Translations under genes and position numbers: made by a program
Shown here: positions 9,872-22,687 of the stretch, one piece after another
Numbering within the stretch: position 1 is the first letter of the stretch
Layout: each line of letters begins with the position of its first letter
NCBI GenBank assembly: GCA_027313505.1
Contig: DAHVDN010000006.1
Span: 1 to 64,000, forward strand
Reading direction: 5' to 3'
From: Candidatus Dormiibacterota bacterium
Lineage (GTDB): Bacteria; Chloroflexota; Dormibacteria; Aeolococcales; Bog-877
DNA length: 64,000 bases
The notes under the pieces: generated by a model
What the model was told of the DNA's origin: nothing
What the model saw: only the letters and a program-made list of their open reading frames with translations
Database searches by the model: none

Positions 9872-10360
9872 GTGGATTATAGAAAGCACCCAACCCCAGC
9901 CCCGGAGATCCGCATCAACCTTTCAAGCTCGCCAGACCAGCCCCCAGCACTTTCCGCACTGGCCGCGGCGGTCGAGGCGTTCGCCGCTGCGCGCTCAGCG
10001 CGGCGGCTGCTGGACAACTCCGGCCGTCTCGGTGCGGATGCGGTGGTGCGAGCCAGGCCGATCTCCGGCGCCCGCAGGGCCAGCGTCCGGGCTCAGACTG
10101 CCGTGGAGCAATCAGCACTGCAAATGGACAAGGCGAGAGATCGCTGGGGTGCCCTGATGCGGGGCCTCGCGGCCGACCTCGACATTTCTCCAGAGGATCT
10201 GGTGATCAGGGTGGAGTCGGCTGCGGTGCGTCTGGGTATCCGGGATGTGCGAGCGGCCATCGCCGCGGGCCTGGAGGCGGCGAACTCGGGGATTTCCTTA
10301 GGTCCCGGCTATGTCTCCGCTCTCCAAGCTGCCCTGGCCGCCCTGTCGCAGGTTGACTGA
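9872..10360 (+). CDS. Uncharacterised Ala-rich protein
   Basis: I do not recognise this 162-residue product. It begins with GTG, is very rich in Ala and Arg and appears helical, with no membrane segment or signal peptide. A long helical stretch (about 30-100) is followed by a segment DISPEDLVIRVESAAVRLGIRDVRAAI that resembles a small helical fold. Its 5' end is 5 bases from gatC on the opposite strand and its 3' end converges on ligA with a 115-base gap. Codon use is GC-rich like its neighbours, and the opposite strand in this stretch offers only a short frame, which supports coding. It could still be spurious. Confidence 0.5.
   Translation: MDYRKHPTPAPEIRINLSSSPDQPPALSALAAAVEAFAAARSARRLLDNSGRLGADAVVRARPISGARRASVRAQTAVEQSALQMDKARDRWGALMRGLAADLDISPEDLVIRVESAAVRLGIRDVRAAIAAGLEAANSGISLGPGYVSALQAALAALSQVD
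9876..9881 (-). promoter_or_regulatory. Consensus -10 element for gatC
   Basis: Read on the minus strand this is a perfect TATAAT ending nine bases before the GTG at 9866. Transcription would start 1-3 bases before that codon, giving a near-leaderless gatCAB message. No good -35 is seen at the normal distance. The element lies within the first codons of the divergent gene starting at 9872. Confidence 0.45.
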
Positions 10361-10427
10361 GCGCTTTCAAGCCCCTCCAATCCAATCGAGAGCTGGTCCT
10401 ACGACCACAGCGCGTCGCGCCAGATTC

Positions 10428-10448
10428 GGTCCGGCTGGTTTCCGGACC
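10428..10448. terminator. Perfect 7-bp hairpin between converging genes
   Basis: GGTCCGG (10428-10434) and CCGGACC (10442-10448) form a perfect 7-bp stem with a 7-base loop in the 115-base gap between the uncharacterised gene and ligA, which converge here. No T-tract follows on either strand, so classic Rho-independent termination is uncertain. The location is right for a shared terminator or mRNA end. Confidence 0.35.
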
Positions 10449-10475
10449 TGCTCCGGGGCGTAGACGGCGGTCTGC

Positions 10476-14802
<4,327 letters not shown>

Positions 14803-14806
<4 letters not shown>

Positions 14807-15675
14807 CGCGACGTCTCAGTCAGTCCCGCGGCGAGCTCCGCATAAAGTTCGGGCCGGCGGTCCGCCAGGGTGTCGTTCCGCGGCGTCCGACGCTTGGCCC
14901 GGCGCGCCTGCGCAGTGTCAATCTTCACTGTGATCAGAGCCTCGGCGTCAAGCGAGGCAGGCCCCGCCAACATCGAACCGTCCGGGCCGACCAGACAGCT
15001 GCAGCCCACAAATTCGACCCCTCGCTCCTCCCCGATGCGGTCAGCAGCGGCGATGAAGATCTGGTTCTGCGTGGCCGCACCCACACAGGCATAGTCGCCC
15101 ATGGTCCAGCCCCTCTCATCCGCTGGCCTGCGACGAAAGTTGGCCACCCAGTTGGTGGGGACAAGTATGACATCCGCCCCTTTCAGCGCCAGGATTCGCG
15201 CCGCCTCTGGAAACCACAGGTCATAGCAGATGAGCATTCCCAGACGACCAAAGGGCAGATCGAAAACTGGGAACCCTAGATCGCCCGGAAGAAAGTACAG
15301 CTTCTCGTCATTGAAGAGATGGGCCTTGCGGTAAACCCCTACAACGCCATCAGGCCCGAGCAGAACCGCAGAGTTATATCGCCCGTCACGGCCGGATTCG
15401 GCAAAACCCGCCGCCGCCCAGACCGACCTGCGACGGCAGATGGAAGCCCACTCCAAAATCGTCGGTCCATCGGTCGCTTGGGAGGAGGCGGCCGCCTCCA
15501 GCTCACTTTGGAAGGTATAGCCGGAGGCGGCAAGCTCCGGGAGCAGGACCAGCTCCGCGCCCTGGTCAGCAGCGCGGTTGATCCAATCCGAGCCCAGGCG
15601 ACGGTTGCCTTCAACGGCGCCAACTTCCGGAGCGTACTGGCAAAGACCGACAGTGATCTCGCTGCTATGTGGCAT
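14803..15675 (-). CDS. Carbon-nitrogen hydrolase (nitrilase superfamily)
   Basis: This 290-residue enzyme would hydrolyse a non-peptide C-N bond. The catalytic triad is readable as E47 (LLPELA), K117 (YRKAHL) and C150 (LICYDLWFPE). The family includes N-carbamoylputrescine amidase, omega-amidase and the Nit hydrolases; the substrate cannot be named from sequence alone. It starts 27 bases after groEL ends and its stop overlaps the uvrD start as ATGA, so it is the first gene of the repair operon, an odd metabolic partner for two DNA-repair genes. Confidence 0.88.
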
Positions 15676-15701
15676 GGCCTCATTGTCCGTCCCGGAGGCG
15701 G

Positions 15702-17396
15702 TCAGAAGTCCATGTCGTCCATGCCGCCCATCCCGCCCATGCCACCCATGCCGTCCATTCCACCCATGCCACCCATGCCACCCATTGGGTCCCCGCCTCC
15801 GCCTGGGGCCCCTGCCATCTCCGGCTCCGGCAGATCGGCAACGGCGGCCTGTGTCGTCAGCAGCATCCCGGCCACCGAGGCAGCACTTTCAAGGCTCGCC
15901 TTCACAACCTTGGTCGGGTCCACAATTCCCAGAGCCAGGAGGTCCCCGTAGGTCAGCGTCTCCACATCGAACCCCTCGTTGGGGGCCAACTTGCCTACCC
16001 GCTCGCAAACCACGGACCCCTCCATGCCGGCATTTGCGGCCAGCTGACGAATCGGCACCTCCAGCGCCGTGCGCACGATGTCGACCCCGGTCCGCTCATC
16101 ATCGTCGGATCCCAACCCAGTTAGCGAAGAGCTGACCAGCAGGAGGCTCCTTCCCCCGCCAGGCACGATCCCGTCCGCAACCGCTGCCTTCGTGGCTTCC
16201 AGGGCGTCCTCCACCCGTTCCTTGCGCTCCTTTAGCGCGGTCTCAGTTGGCGCGCCAACCTTGATGACCGCCACTCCACCGACCAGCCGGGCCTTCCGCT
16301 CCTGCAACTTCTCGCGGTCCCAGTCGGATTCCGTCTCCTCCAGCTGACGCTGAATTTCGTCGACCCGCGCCTTGACGGCGCTGGCGGCACCCCGACCCTC
16401 GACTACGGTGGTGTCGTCCTTGGTCACCACGATCCGACGCGCCGAGCCCAACTGCCGCTCCTGAACCGCGTCGAGCGAGAGACCCAGCTCCTCCGAGATC
16501 ACTTCGGCGCCGGTCAGGACCGCGAGATCCTGCAGCATGGCGGTCCGCCGATCTCCGAATCCCGGGGCTTTGACCGCACAGCACACCAGCGTCCCACGCA
16601 GGCGGTTTACGACCAGCGTCGCCAAAGCCTCACCGTCGATGTCCTCTGCGATTACGAGCAGTGCCCGGCCGGACTTGACAGCCAGTTCCATCACCGGGAC
16701 CACGTCCTTGACCGCAGAGACCTTGCGCGGGGTTATCAGCACCAACGGATTTTCCAAGACCGCTTCCATCACCTTCTGGTCGGTCACCAGATAGGGGGAC
16801 ACGAAACCACGATCAAACTGCATGCCTTCGACAACCTCGACCTCGGTGTCGATCCCAGATGACTCCTCGACCGTGATCACCCCATCAGCGGTCACCCTGT
16901 CCATGGCGCTGGCGATCATCTCCCCGATCTCGGGGCTCCCACTGGAGACGGCCGCGACATGGGCGACGTCCGCCCGGCCGTTCAACGGCTTGCTGTACTT
17001 GTCCAGCTCAGCGATCGCCTTGGCCGTGGCAAGGTCAATCCCGCGCTTGATTCCCAGCGCCGAAGCACCACCGGTCATGTTCCGGACCCCACCTTCGATG
17101 ATCGCCTCGGCCAGGAGGGCAGCCGTGGTGGTTCCGTCACCCGCCCGGTCATTCGCCTTCTTCGAAGCCTCAGCCAGTAGCTGTGCACCCATGTTCTCAA
17201 AGTGATCGGGGAGTTCAATGTCGCGCACGATGGTTGCCCCGTCGGTGGTCACCTGGGGACTACCGTACTTGCGATCGATCACTACTGAGCGGCCTCTCGG
17301 CCCCAGAGTGGGCCGGACCGCCGCCGCCACTTGGGCGGCGCCCCGCAAAAGCGCCTCACGGGCCTGATCGTCGAACTTTAGCTGCTTGGCTGACAT
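15702..17396 (-). CDS. groL: 60 kDa chaperonin GroEL
   Basis: This is the double-ring folding chamber subunit, 564 residues. Signatures include the N-terminal KQLKFDDQAREALLRG, the ATP-binding GDGTTTAALLAEAI, the apical domain and the hinge GIVPGGGRSLL. The C-terminus carries a long GGM-repeat tail of about 30 residues (GGMGGM and GGMDGM units, ending DDMDF), which projects into the cavity. A GGAGG ribosome site lies about 11 bases before the ATG. It is co-transcribed with groES 83 bases upstream and so controlled by the CIRCE element. Confidence 0.98.
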   Translation of the reverse strand: MSAKQLKFDDQAREALLRGAAQVAAAVRPTLGPRGRSVVIDRKYGSPQVTTDGATIVRDIELPDHFENMGAQLLAEASKKANDRAGDGTTTAALLAEAIIEGGVRNMTGGASALGIKRGIDLATAKAIAELDKYSKPLNGRADVAHVAAVSSGSPEIGEMIASAMDRVTADGVITVEESSGIDTEVEVVEGMQFDRGFVSPYLVTDQKVMEAVLENPLVLITPRKVSAVKDVVPVMELAVKSGRALLVIAEDIDGEALATLVVNRLRGTLVCCAVKAPGFGDRRTAMLQDLAVLTGAEVISEELGLSLDAVQERQLGSARRIVVTKDDTTVVEGRGAASAVKARVDEIQRQLEETESDWDREKLQERKARLVGGVAVIKVGAPTETALKERKERVEDALEATKAAVADGIVPGGGRSLLLVSSSLTGLGSDDDERTGVDIVRTALEVPIRQLAANAGMEGSVVCERVGKLAPNEGFDVETLTYGDLLALGIVDPTKVVKASLESAASVAGMLLTTQAAVADLPEPEMAGAPGGGGDPMGGMGGMGGMDGMGGMGGMGGMDDMDF

Positions 17397-17479
17397 CTTC
17401 TTTGGAATCCTCCTTGGAGCCGAGGGCTGGCGGCTCGCGGTCGACCCCTGTGGCCGCCGCGAGGCCGCCGCTCAGACGC

Positions 17480-17791
17480 TCAGGCCTTGCCGTTCGGGTT
17501 GACGACCGCCAGGATGTCCCTCTCAGCGAGGATCAGGTAATCCTGCTCATCGATCTTGATCTCCGAACCGGCGTACTTCGCGTAGATGACCCGGTCGCCG
17601 ACCTTGACGTCCAGTTCCACACGCTGCCCTGTCTGCTCGTTGTATTTGCCGTTACCTACCGCTTCGATCAGACCCTCTTGGGGCTTCTCCTTGGCGGTGT
17701 CAGGGAGAACAATCCCACTCTTGGTGGTCTCTTCCCGCTCCAACGGCTTCACCACGACGCGATCTGCCAGGGGACGTAGCTTGAGGCTCAT
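17480..17791 (-). CDS. groS: 10 kDa co-chaperonin GroES
   Basis: This is the heptameric lid for GroEL. From the ATG at 17791 the product is 103 residues and begins [17 protein letters not shown]. An upstream start at 17815 is rejected because GAGGAGGAGG sits directly before 17791 and the family starts there. The mobile loop ([19 protein letters not shown]), roof region and C-terminal strand [10 protein letters not shown] are all present. It is first in the groES-groEL operon behind CIRCE. Confidence 0.98.
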   Translation of the reverse strand: MSLKLRPLADRVVVKPLEREETTKSGIVLPDTAKEKPQEGLIEAVGNGKYNEQTGQRVELDVKVGDRVIYAKYAGSEIKIDEQDYLILAERDILAVVNPNGKA

Positions 17792-17808
17792 TGCGACCTC
17801 CTCCTCTA

Positions 17809-17835
17809 TTAGCACTCAACGGTACCGAGTGCTAA
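17809..17835 (-). promoter_or_regulatory. Perfect CIRCE operator (HrcA site)
   Basis: TTAGCACTC, nine bases, GAGTGCTAA: both arms match the CIRCE consensus without a mismatch. It lies 18 bases upstream of the groES ATG and just downstream of the predicted -10. HrcA binds CIRCE to repress chaperonin genes; no hrcA gene is in this window. Confidence 0.97.
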
Positions 17836-17836
17836 G

Positions 17837-17866
17837 AGTGTAGCCCTAAACAACCCTTCAAGGCAA
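17837..17866 (-). promoter_or_regulatory. Putative groES promoter
   Basis: On the minus strand, TTGCCT (17866-17861) and TACACT (17842-17837) are separated by 18 bases. The -10 lies one base before the CIRCE element, so the start point would fall inside the operator, as expected for HrcA repression. Confidence 0.55.
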
Positions 17867-17964
17867 GTTCGCGTTGGTGCCCTTCGCGGCCGCCCAATGA
17901 GGAGTGTCCACGGCCCACCGTCAGCAAGTGGTAGCCGGGCCGGCCCCCGGTCCCGTGGACCCCT

Positions 17965-19380
17965 TCAGACATTCACGGCCTCCATCGACGCCGCCACAGG
18001 GCTGAGGGTCTCATCCTCGCTGCTGACATCTTCCAAAGTCCTGCCGCTGGGCTCGGGAAGCAAGAAGGTGACAAGAATGCCAAGGACCGCTGTCGAGGTC
18101 GCGATGAGCATGACCCCGGAAAGCCCAAGGGTGCTCAGAACCACCGGGAAGGTGAAGGTCCCAATGAACGCTCCGACCTTCCCGGTTCCAGCGGAGATGC
18201 CGTGGCCGGTGGTTCGGGCCGACACCGGGTAGAGCTCCGAAGGGATGACGAACGTGGTGGTGTTTGGTCCGAATTCGGTAAAGAAATAGCTGATGCCGTA
18301 CAGGACCAGGAACGGGGCTACGGCCTTGACTATCCCGGGGATCAGGCCGATGGCGAGGAAGGCCGCCGCCATCCCGGCGAACCCCAGAAACTGGAGCCGC
18401 CGGTGACCAATTCGGTCGATTGCCAGGAAGGCCATCACATATCCGGGTAGGGCGAATAGGGAAAAGACCAGAAGGGTAAGAGCTGTGTCCTGGATCAGGC
18501 TGGCGTGCGGGGCCAGGGCCTTAAGAATCAGGGGCGAGGAGATGCTATTGCCGTAGAAGGTGTAGTCAAGCATGAACCAGGAACCCGCGGTTCCCACCAA
18601 GAGTAGAAGGTAACGGGGTGTGGATATGAACTGCCGCAACGACAGTCTGGTAACCCTGCCCTGCCCCGACTCCCCGGCCGTCAGTTGCTGTCTGGTGTAG
18701 GAGCTCAGCGCCTCTGCCGCAGCTTCGCCCTTGCCCTGCACCCTTGCCATGTAACGAGGGGACTCTGGCATACGCCGCCGCAAATAGATCACAGCCAGAG
18801 CCGGCACCGCCCCCAGCCCCAGCATCAACCTCCAGGCGATGTCGGTGGGTACTCCGACGGCCAAGATCACCAAGGCGATGGCCGGACCCATGATCAGGCC
18901 CAGGGCCTGCATTGAGAAGACCATGCTCACCAGCCGTCCCCGGTTCTTCCTGTTGGAGTACTCGCTCATGATCACCGCGCTGACGGGATAGTCGCCACCA
19001 ATTCCGATCCCGAGCACGAACCTCCAGCCTATGAGCCAGACCAAATTCGGCGAGAGGGCGCATCCGATGGCGGCCACCGCCATGATCGCCGCCTCCAGGC
19101 CGTAGACCGCTTTGCGACCGAAAACGTCCGCGATACGACCGAAGATGGTGGCTCCCAACAGAGCGGCGATGAGGGCCGTGCTTCCGACCAATCCGATGAC
19201 GAACGCCGACGGGTGGTACTCCACCTTGATGAGGGCCAAGGCGACCCCGATGATGAAAAGGTCGTAGGCGTCGGTGAAGAAGCCCATCCCGGCGGTGAAG
19301 AGGACCCGCATGTGAAACCGCCCGATCGGCGCTTCATTAAGCGCCTCAACCACCCCGCGGCCGATCGTTTCCTGCGACAT
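17965..19380 (-). CDS. MFS transporter, PHS (Pho84-like phosphate:H+ symporter) family
   Basis: This 471-residue membrane protein has about 12 membrane spans. It carries motifs that separate the PHS family from other MFS groups: FFTDAYDLFIIG in helix 1, GIGIGGDYPVSAVIMSE in helix 4, PESPRYMARV before the central loop and FGPNTTTFVIPSELYP near helix 10. The general MFS signature GRIADVFGRK is also present. Fungal Pho84 and its relatives move phosphate with protons, so phosphate or a phosphorylated or organic anion is the likely cargo. It stands alone, with a 638-base gap upstream that holds a Pho-box-like repeat. Substrate is inferred from family only. Confidence 0.85.
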   Translation of the reverse strand: MSQETIGRGVVEALNEAPIGRFHMRVLFTAGMGFFTDAYDLFIIGVALALIKVEYHPSAFVIGLVGSTALIAALLGATIFGRIADVFGRKAVYGLEAAIMAVAAIGCALSPNLVWLIGWRFVLGIGIGGDYPVSAVIMSEYSNRKNRGRLVSMVFSMQALGLIMGPAIALVILAVGVPTDIAWRLMLGLGAVPALAVIYLRRRMPESPRYMARVQGKGEAAAEALSSYTRQQLTAGESGQGRVTRLSLRQFISTPRYLLLLVGTAGSWFMLDYTFYGNSISSPLILKALAPHASLIQDTALTLLVFSLFALPGYVMAFLAIDRIGHRRLQFLGFAGMAAAFLAIGLIPGIVKAVAPFLVLYGISYFFTEFGPNTTTFVIPSELYPVSARTTGHGISAGTGKVGAFIGTFTFPVVLSTLGLSGVMLIATSTAVLGILVTFLLPEPSGRTLEDVSSEDETLSPVAASMEAVNV

Positions 19381-19423
19381 TCTGGTCTATGGCACCCCCT
19401 GGCTCGGATCCAACCTTGTCCAA

Positions 19424-19459
19424 ATTATTTCGTCCGGTCGGTTAAGCCGGTATTAAGCC
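19424..19459 (-). promoter_or_regulatory. Pho-box-like direct repeat with -10, upstream of the PHS transporter
   Basis: On the minus strand, GGCTTAA occurs twice with an 11-base period (19459-19453 and 19448-19442), the spacing PhoB/PhoP-type regulators use. An AT-rich AATAAT (19429-19424) follows 12 bases on, where a -10 would be if the repeats replaced the -35. The start codon is at 19380. The regulator is not in the window. Confidence 0.4.
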
Positions 19460-20018
19460 CGCCACCCGTGGTTGGTGTTACGGAGTACCGTGAATTCAGC
19501 GCGGCGAATCGGCCGCGGACTGGGAACTGAAGGGATTCGGCTTCGACCAGTCGTCTGGGCCAGGATGATGCGGGAATCCTCGGCGATAGGTGATCCGGAC
19601 CCAACCTGGCCGCGGCCCGACGGCGCGACCCCCTCAGACTCCATCAGTTCGCCAGCCGGAGCCCGAGTGCTCCGATGCCGTCACCAACTCCAGGCGAAGC
19701 CCCAAAGCGAGAGGCCACCGCCGCGGAGTTGGCCAGTGGCGGTGGCCCAAGTAGAGCGGTCTCTAGTCCGACTCTTGGCAGCCAACGCCCGATGAGCGGA
19801 TCACACCTCCTGCAGAGGTCCCGCTCGGAGGTCGTGCTATTAGCGAACGCCGATTCGGCTGGGTGCACCCCGAAGCTGAACTGGATGTGCGGGGTCACTC
19901 CCGTGGCGGCACCGGACCTCTGGCGAGAGGGATCGACGTGGGGCCCGAGCTCTGAGCCAAGGCTGCTGTTACCGACCCGGTCACCGGTCCGCCGTGGCCG
20001 AACCACTGTTGAAGCAGG
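19460..20018. other. Stretch without a recognisable gene
   Basis: Together with 19381-19459 this makes a 638-base gap between the PHS transporter and tsaD. Short open frames on both strands (up to about 130 codons) have no family motifs, and their composition is Pro/Ser/Arg-rich as expected for random frames in high-GC DNA. I see no tRNA, riboswitch or repeat array here. Confidence 0.5.
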
Positions 20019-21026
20019 TCAGGCGTATTGCCGGAGACCGGGATCGATATCGACGGGTGCGGCGTCGAATCCGTGAGTGGAGACCCTGACCAAACCCGCG
20101 GCCCCGATCATCGCGGCATTGTCGGTGCAGTACCGGGGTTCTGGAATCGTGACTTCGGCCAGCCCCTGAAGTCGACGACGCGCGGTCTCTCGCAACAGTC
20201 GATTGCTGGCGACTCCTCCGGCGATAACCACCCTGCGGCAGCCGGTGTGCTCCACCGCTGCCTCGAGCTGGATGCACAGGGTCTCCACTGCCGCCAGCCT
20301 GAAGGCCGCCGCGAGATCAGCACGCGTTTCTTGGTCGAGCTCGCCCAAGTCGCGGATTAGGTAAAGTACCGCCGTCTTCAACCCGCTGAAGGAGAATGCG
20401 AAATCGGGGAGAACCGGCCTCGGAAGCTTGAACCTATTCGGATCTCCCAATTCCGCCAACCGATCGATTTCCGGGCCGCCCGGGTAGGGCAGCCCCAGCA
20501 TCCGGGCGACCTTGTCAAAGGCCTCCCCAACCGCATCGTCCCGGGTCGCTCCCAACAGTTCCACGGTGGTGTGGGTTCGGTAGTGGATCAGGTCCGTGTG
20601 GCCACCACTGACAACCAGTGAGACGAATGGCGGTTCAAGTTCGGGATCCTCTATGCTGGCCGCCAGAACATGGCCGGTCATGTGGTTGACCCCGACCACC
20701 GGAAGGCCCCATCCGGCCGCCAGGAGCTGGGCGTAGGAAGCTCCAACCGCCAGGCAGCCGATGAGTCCGGGGCCTCGGGTCACGGCGACACCATCCAGGG
20801 CTGTCCAATCTCCCGCGACCGGTTCCATCGCCATGGCACACACCTGTGCAATGCGCTCCAGATGCATTCGAGCTGCCAGTTCCGGCACGACTCCGCCGAA
20901 GGCGGAGTGTGCCCTAGCTTGGGACGCCACGATCGAACTCTCGACCTTGAAGCTCTGGGTTACTAGCGCAGCTGCCGTCTCATCGCAAGAGGTTTCGATA
21001 GCGAGAAGCCTCAATCTTTGGGCCAC
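20019..21026 (-). CDS. tsaD: tRNA N6-threonylcarbamoyladenosine transferase TsaD
   Basis: This catalytic component of t6A37 synthesis transfers threonylcarbamoyl to A37 of ANN-decoding tRNAs together with TsaB and TsaE. The product starts RLRLLAIETSCDETAAALV and has the metal-binding HMTGHVLAAS, the phosphate loop VSGGHTDL, the substrate region PGGPEIDRLAELG and the C-terminal GGVASNRLLR. Two starts fit: GTG 21026, or TTG 21014, which overlaps the rimI stop as TTGA and matches the E. coli N-terminus. The open frame reaches 21125 but the extension is not conserved. It is last in the thi-tsa operon. Confidence 0.96.
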   Translation of the reverse strand: MAQRLRLLAIETSCDETAAALVTQSFKVESSIVASQARAHSAFGGVVPELAARMHLERIAQVCAMAMEPVAGDWTALDGVAVTRGPGLIGCLAVGASYAQLLAAGWGLPVVGVNHMTGHVLAASIEDPELEPPFVSLVVSGGHTDLIHYRTHTTVELLGATRDDAVGEAFDKVARMLGLPYPGGPEIDRLAELGDPNRFKLPRPVLPDFAFSFSGLKTAVLYLIRDLGELDQETRADLAAAFRLAAVETLCIQLEAAVEHTGCRRVVIAGGVASNRLLRETARRRLQGLAEVTIPEPRYCTDNAAMIGAAGLVRVSTHGFDAAPVDIDPGLRQYA

Positions 21027-21562
21027 TCCGGATCCGGGGGTTGACCCAACCCCGGGACGTCGATCCCGGCCACAATCCCAAGGAACCGCTCCTTGAACGC
21101 GGGAGCGTGGATCAGGTCCGACCACATGACCATGGCGTCCTCGCCGTTGTCGGTGTAGTAGCCTCTTCTCCGGCCCATCACCTTGAATCCGAATGCCTCG
21201 TAAAGCCCGATGGCTGGCTCGTTAGTCGGTCGGACCTCCAAGCTCACGAAGTTGGCGCCCAGCGCATAGGAGCGGTTCACAAGCGCTGCGAACATCACCT
21301 TTCCCAGCCCCTTGCCCTGATCACTGCGACGGACTCCGATAGTGGTCACATGGGCCTCCTCCCCCACGCTCCACAGCCCACCGTAGGCCGCCAGTTCGGA
21401 TTCGCTCCAAAGGCAGCTGTAATGAGCTGATCGGTTCCCGCTCAACTCCCTGTGATAGGCGTTACTGGGCCAGGGAGTCGGAAACACATCCAGTTCGATG
21501 GCGCGCACCGCCGGAATGTCCGCGAACTCCATCGCCTTGATCGCCAGCCGCTGTCCAATCAT
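21011..21562 (-). CDS. rimI: Ribosomal-protein-alanine N-acetyltransferase (RimI-type GNAT)
   Basis: This 183-residue GNAT acetyltransferase shows the acetyl-CoA P-loop as RRSDQGKGLGKVMFAAL (about 79-95), followed by SLEVRPTNEPAIGLYEAFGF, which is characteristic of RimI. In E. coli RimI acetylates the N-terminus of ribosomal protein S18, and rimI is commonly linked to tsaB/tsaD as here. ATG 21562 overlaps the tsaB stop as ATGA, which fixes the start over the GTG two codons earlier. About 25 extra C-terminal residues follow the GNAT fold. Confidence 0.9.
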   Translation of the reverse strand: MIGQRLAIKAMEFADIPAVRAIELDVFPTPWPSNAYHRELSGNRSAHYSCLWSESELAAYGGLWSVGEEAHVTTIGVRRSDQGKGLGKVMFAALVNRSYALGANFVSLEVRPTNEPAIGLYEAFGFKVMGRRRGYYTDNGEDAMVMWSDLIHAPAFKERFLGIVAGIDVPGLGQPPDPEWPKD

Positions 21563-22218
21563 GACCACGATATGTCTCCGATCGGCGCGCCATAGTCTGC
21601 AGAGACCAGATCGTACCCGCTCTGAAAGCCGCTGCCGAGCACCGCGAGCAAAGCCAGCCCGTCGGCGCGCAACCTGATCGGCTCAACCCGTGGCAAGCCG
21701 AGGTCCCCGCCGACACCATCGGGGTCGATCACGCGACGGGCATCCGGCCAAACCGTGGGTGGCGGCTTGGTGCCAGCCAGCGCCACAGCTTCACCGAGCG
21801 GCACTACCGCCTCCGGCCCGTCCGACCCATTCCATCCAAACGACTGAGCGTACCGCCCTCCTCGCCCCGCGGAAACCACCACCAGCAGCTCTCCGCCCGT
21901 TGGGGACGCGGTGGCTGCCACCACGCTCAAGCTCCCGAGGAGCTTGAGCGGCAAGGCGCGGGCCTGCGCGAAGCCGATGGCTGCCGCCAAACCCGACCTC
22001 ACACCAATGTACGACCCGGGGCCTCGGGTGGCGACCACGTGGGACACCGCTTGCCCAGACAGAAGGACCAGTTCGCGCAGCGCTCCGACGAGATCACCCA
22101 CCCCGGAAAGCTCTGAGCGCACGTGCAACACCTCCCCGGTCGAGGACGCTAAAAGCGCCAGCCCTCCGTGACGAATCGACAGGTCGATGGCGAGTGTAGT
22201 GGACGGCTCGTCAACCAC
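21559..22218 (-). CDS. tsaB: t6A biosynthesis protein TsaB
   Basis: TsaB is an ASKHA-fold partner and scaffold for TsaD that lacks its catalytic site. The 219-residue product has the N-terminal TTLAIDLSIRHGGLALL, the conserved ATRGPGSYIGVRSGLAAA segment and a divergent C-terminal half. GTG 22218 is chosen because it overlaps the tsaE stop by 8 bases; TTG 22233 is an alternative. Order tsaE-tsaB-rimI-tsaD is a common t6A cluster. Confidence 0.92.
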   Translation of the reverse strand: MVDEPSTTLAIDLSIRHGGLALLASSTGEVLHVRSELSGVGDLVGALRELVLLSGQAVSHVVATRGPGSYIGVRSGLAAAIGFAQARALPLKLLGSLSVVAATASPTGGELLVVVSAGRGGRYAQSFGWNGSDGPEAVVPLGEAVALAGTKPPPTVWPDARRVIDPDGVGGDLGLPRVEPIRLRADGLALLAVLGSGFQSGYDLVSADYGAPIGDISWS

Positions 22219-22687
22219 GACCAGAGTCCCCAAGGGGAAATGGGAGCTCCAAAGTGACCTCCCTCTTTGAGTCCCCCACCACCGTCAGATGGACCCATCC
22301 GTTGAACCACACGCTGCTGGCGCGCTCCGGCCACTCCACGACAGCGGCTCCACCCTCCAAGGCTTCGTCTAGGCCGAGTGTTCGGAGATCGGTGTCCTGC
22401 GGTAATCGGTAGAGATCAAAGTGGTGCACGGTGACGGGACCCGGATGAATGGAGTGAAGCAGGAAGGTCGGGCTCCGCACCTCGGCATCCGCCCGGGCCC
22501 CCAGGACTATTCCCCTGGTCATTGTTGTCTTGCCAGCTCCCAAACCTCCCACCAGGCCGATACAGTCCCCGACCCGGAGACCAGAACCCACCATCGCCCC
22601 CAAGGCCATGGTCTCCTCGGCACTCTCGGTGAGGAGTCGACTCAGACCGTCTCCGGCTCCTTCGGCATCAGTAGTGCTGGTAGCCAT
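22211..22687 (-). CDS. tsaE: t6A biosynthesis ATPase TsaE
   Basis: This P-loop ATPase drives turnover of the TsaBD complex. Walker A GGLGAGKTTMTRG, SPTFLLHSIH, HFDLYRL and VEWPERA are all diagnostic. From ATG 22687 the protein is 158 residues; the frame extends to 22768, but the extra residues are unlike the family. The start overlaps the end of thiL by 20 bases. Confidence 0.95.
   Translation of the reverse strand: MATSTTDAEGAGDGLSRLLTESAEETMALGAMVGSGLRVGDCIGLVGGLGAGKTTMTRGIVLGARADAEVRSPTFLLHSIHPGPVTVHHFDLYRLPQDTDLRTLGLDEALEGGAAVVEWPERASSVWFNGWVHLTVVGDSKREVTLELPFPLGDSGRG

Noticed and set aside
15702..15800. Short tandem DNA repeat at the end of groEL
   Set aside because: It simply encodes the GGM-repeat tail of GroEL, a common feature of the family.
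19644..20076. Overlapping frames of 120-133 codons in the gap before tsaD
   Set aside because: No motifs, no ribosome site and frames on both strands look equally random, so neither is called a gene.
20019..21125. Longer TsaD with 33 extra N-terminal residues
   Set aside because: The added part overlaps rimI coding sequence and TsaD homologues start at the LAIETSCDET region.
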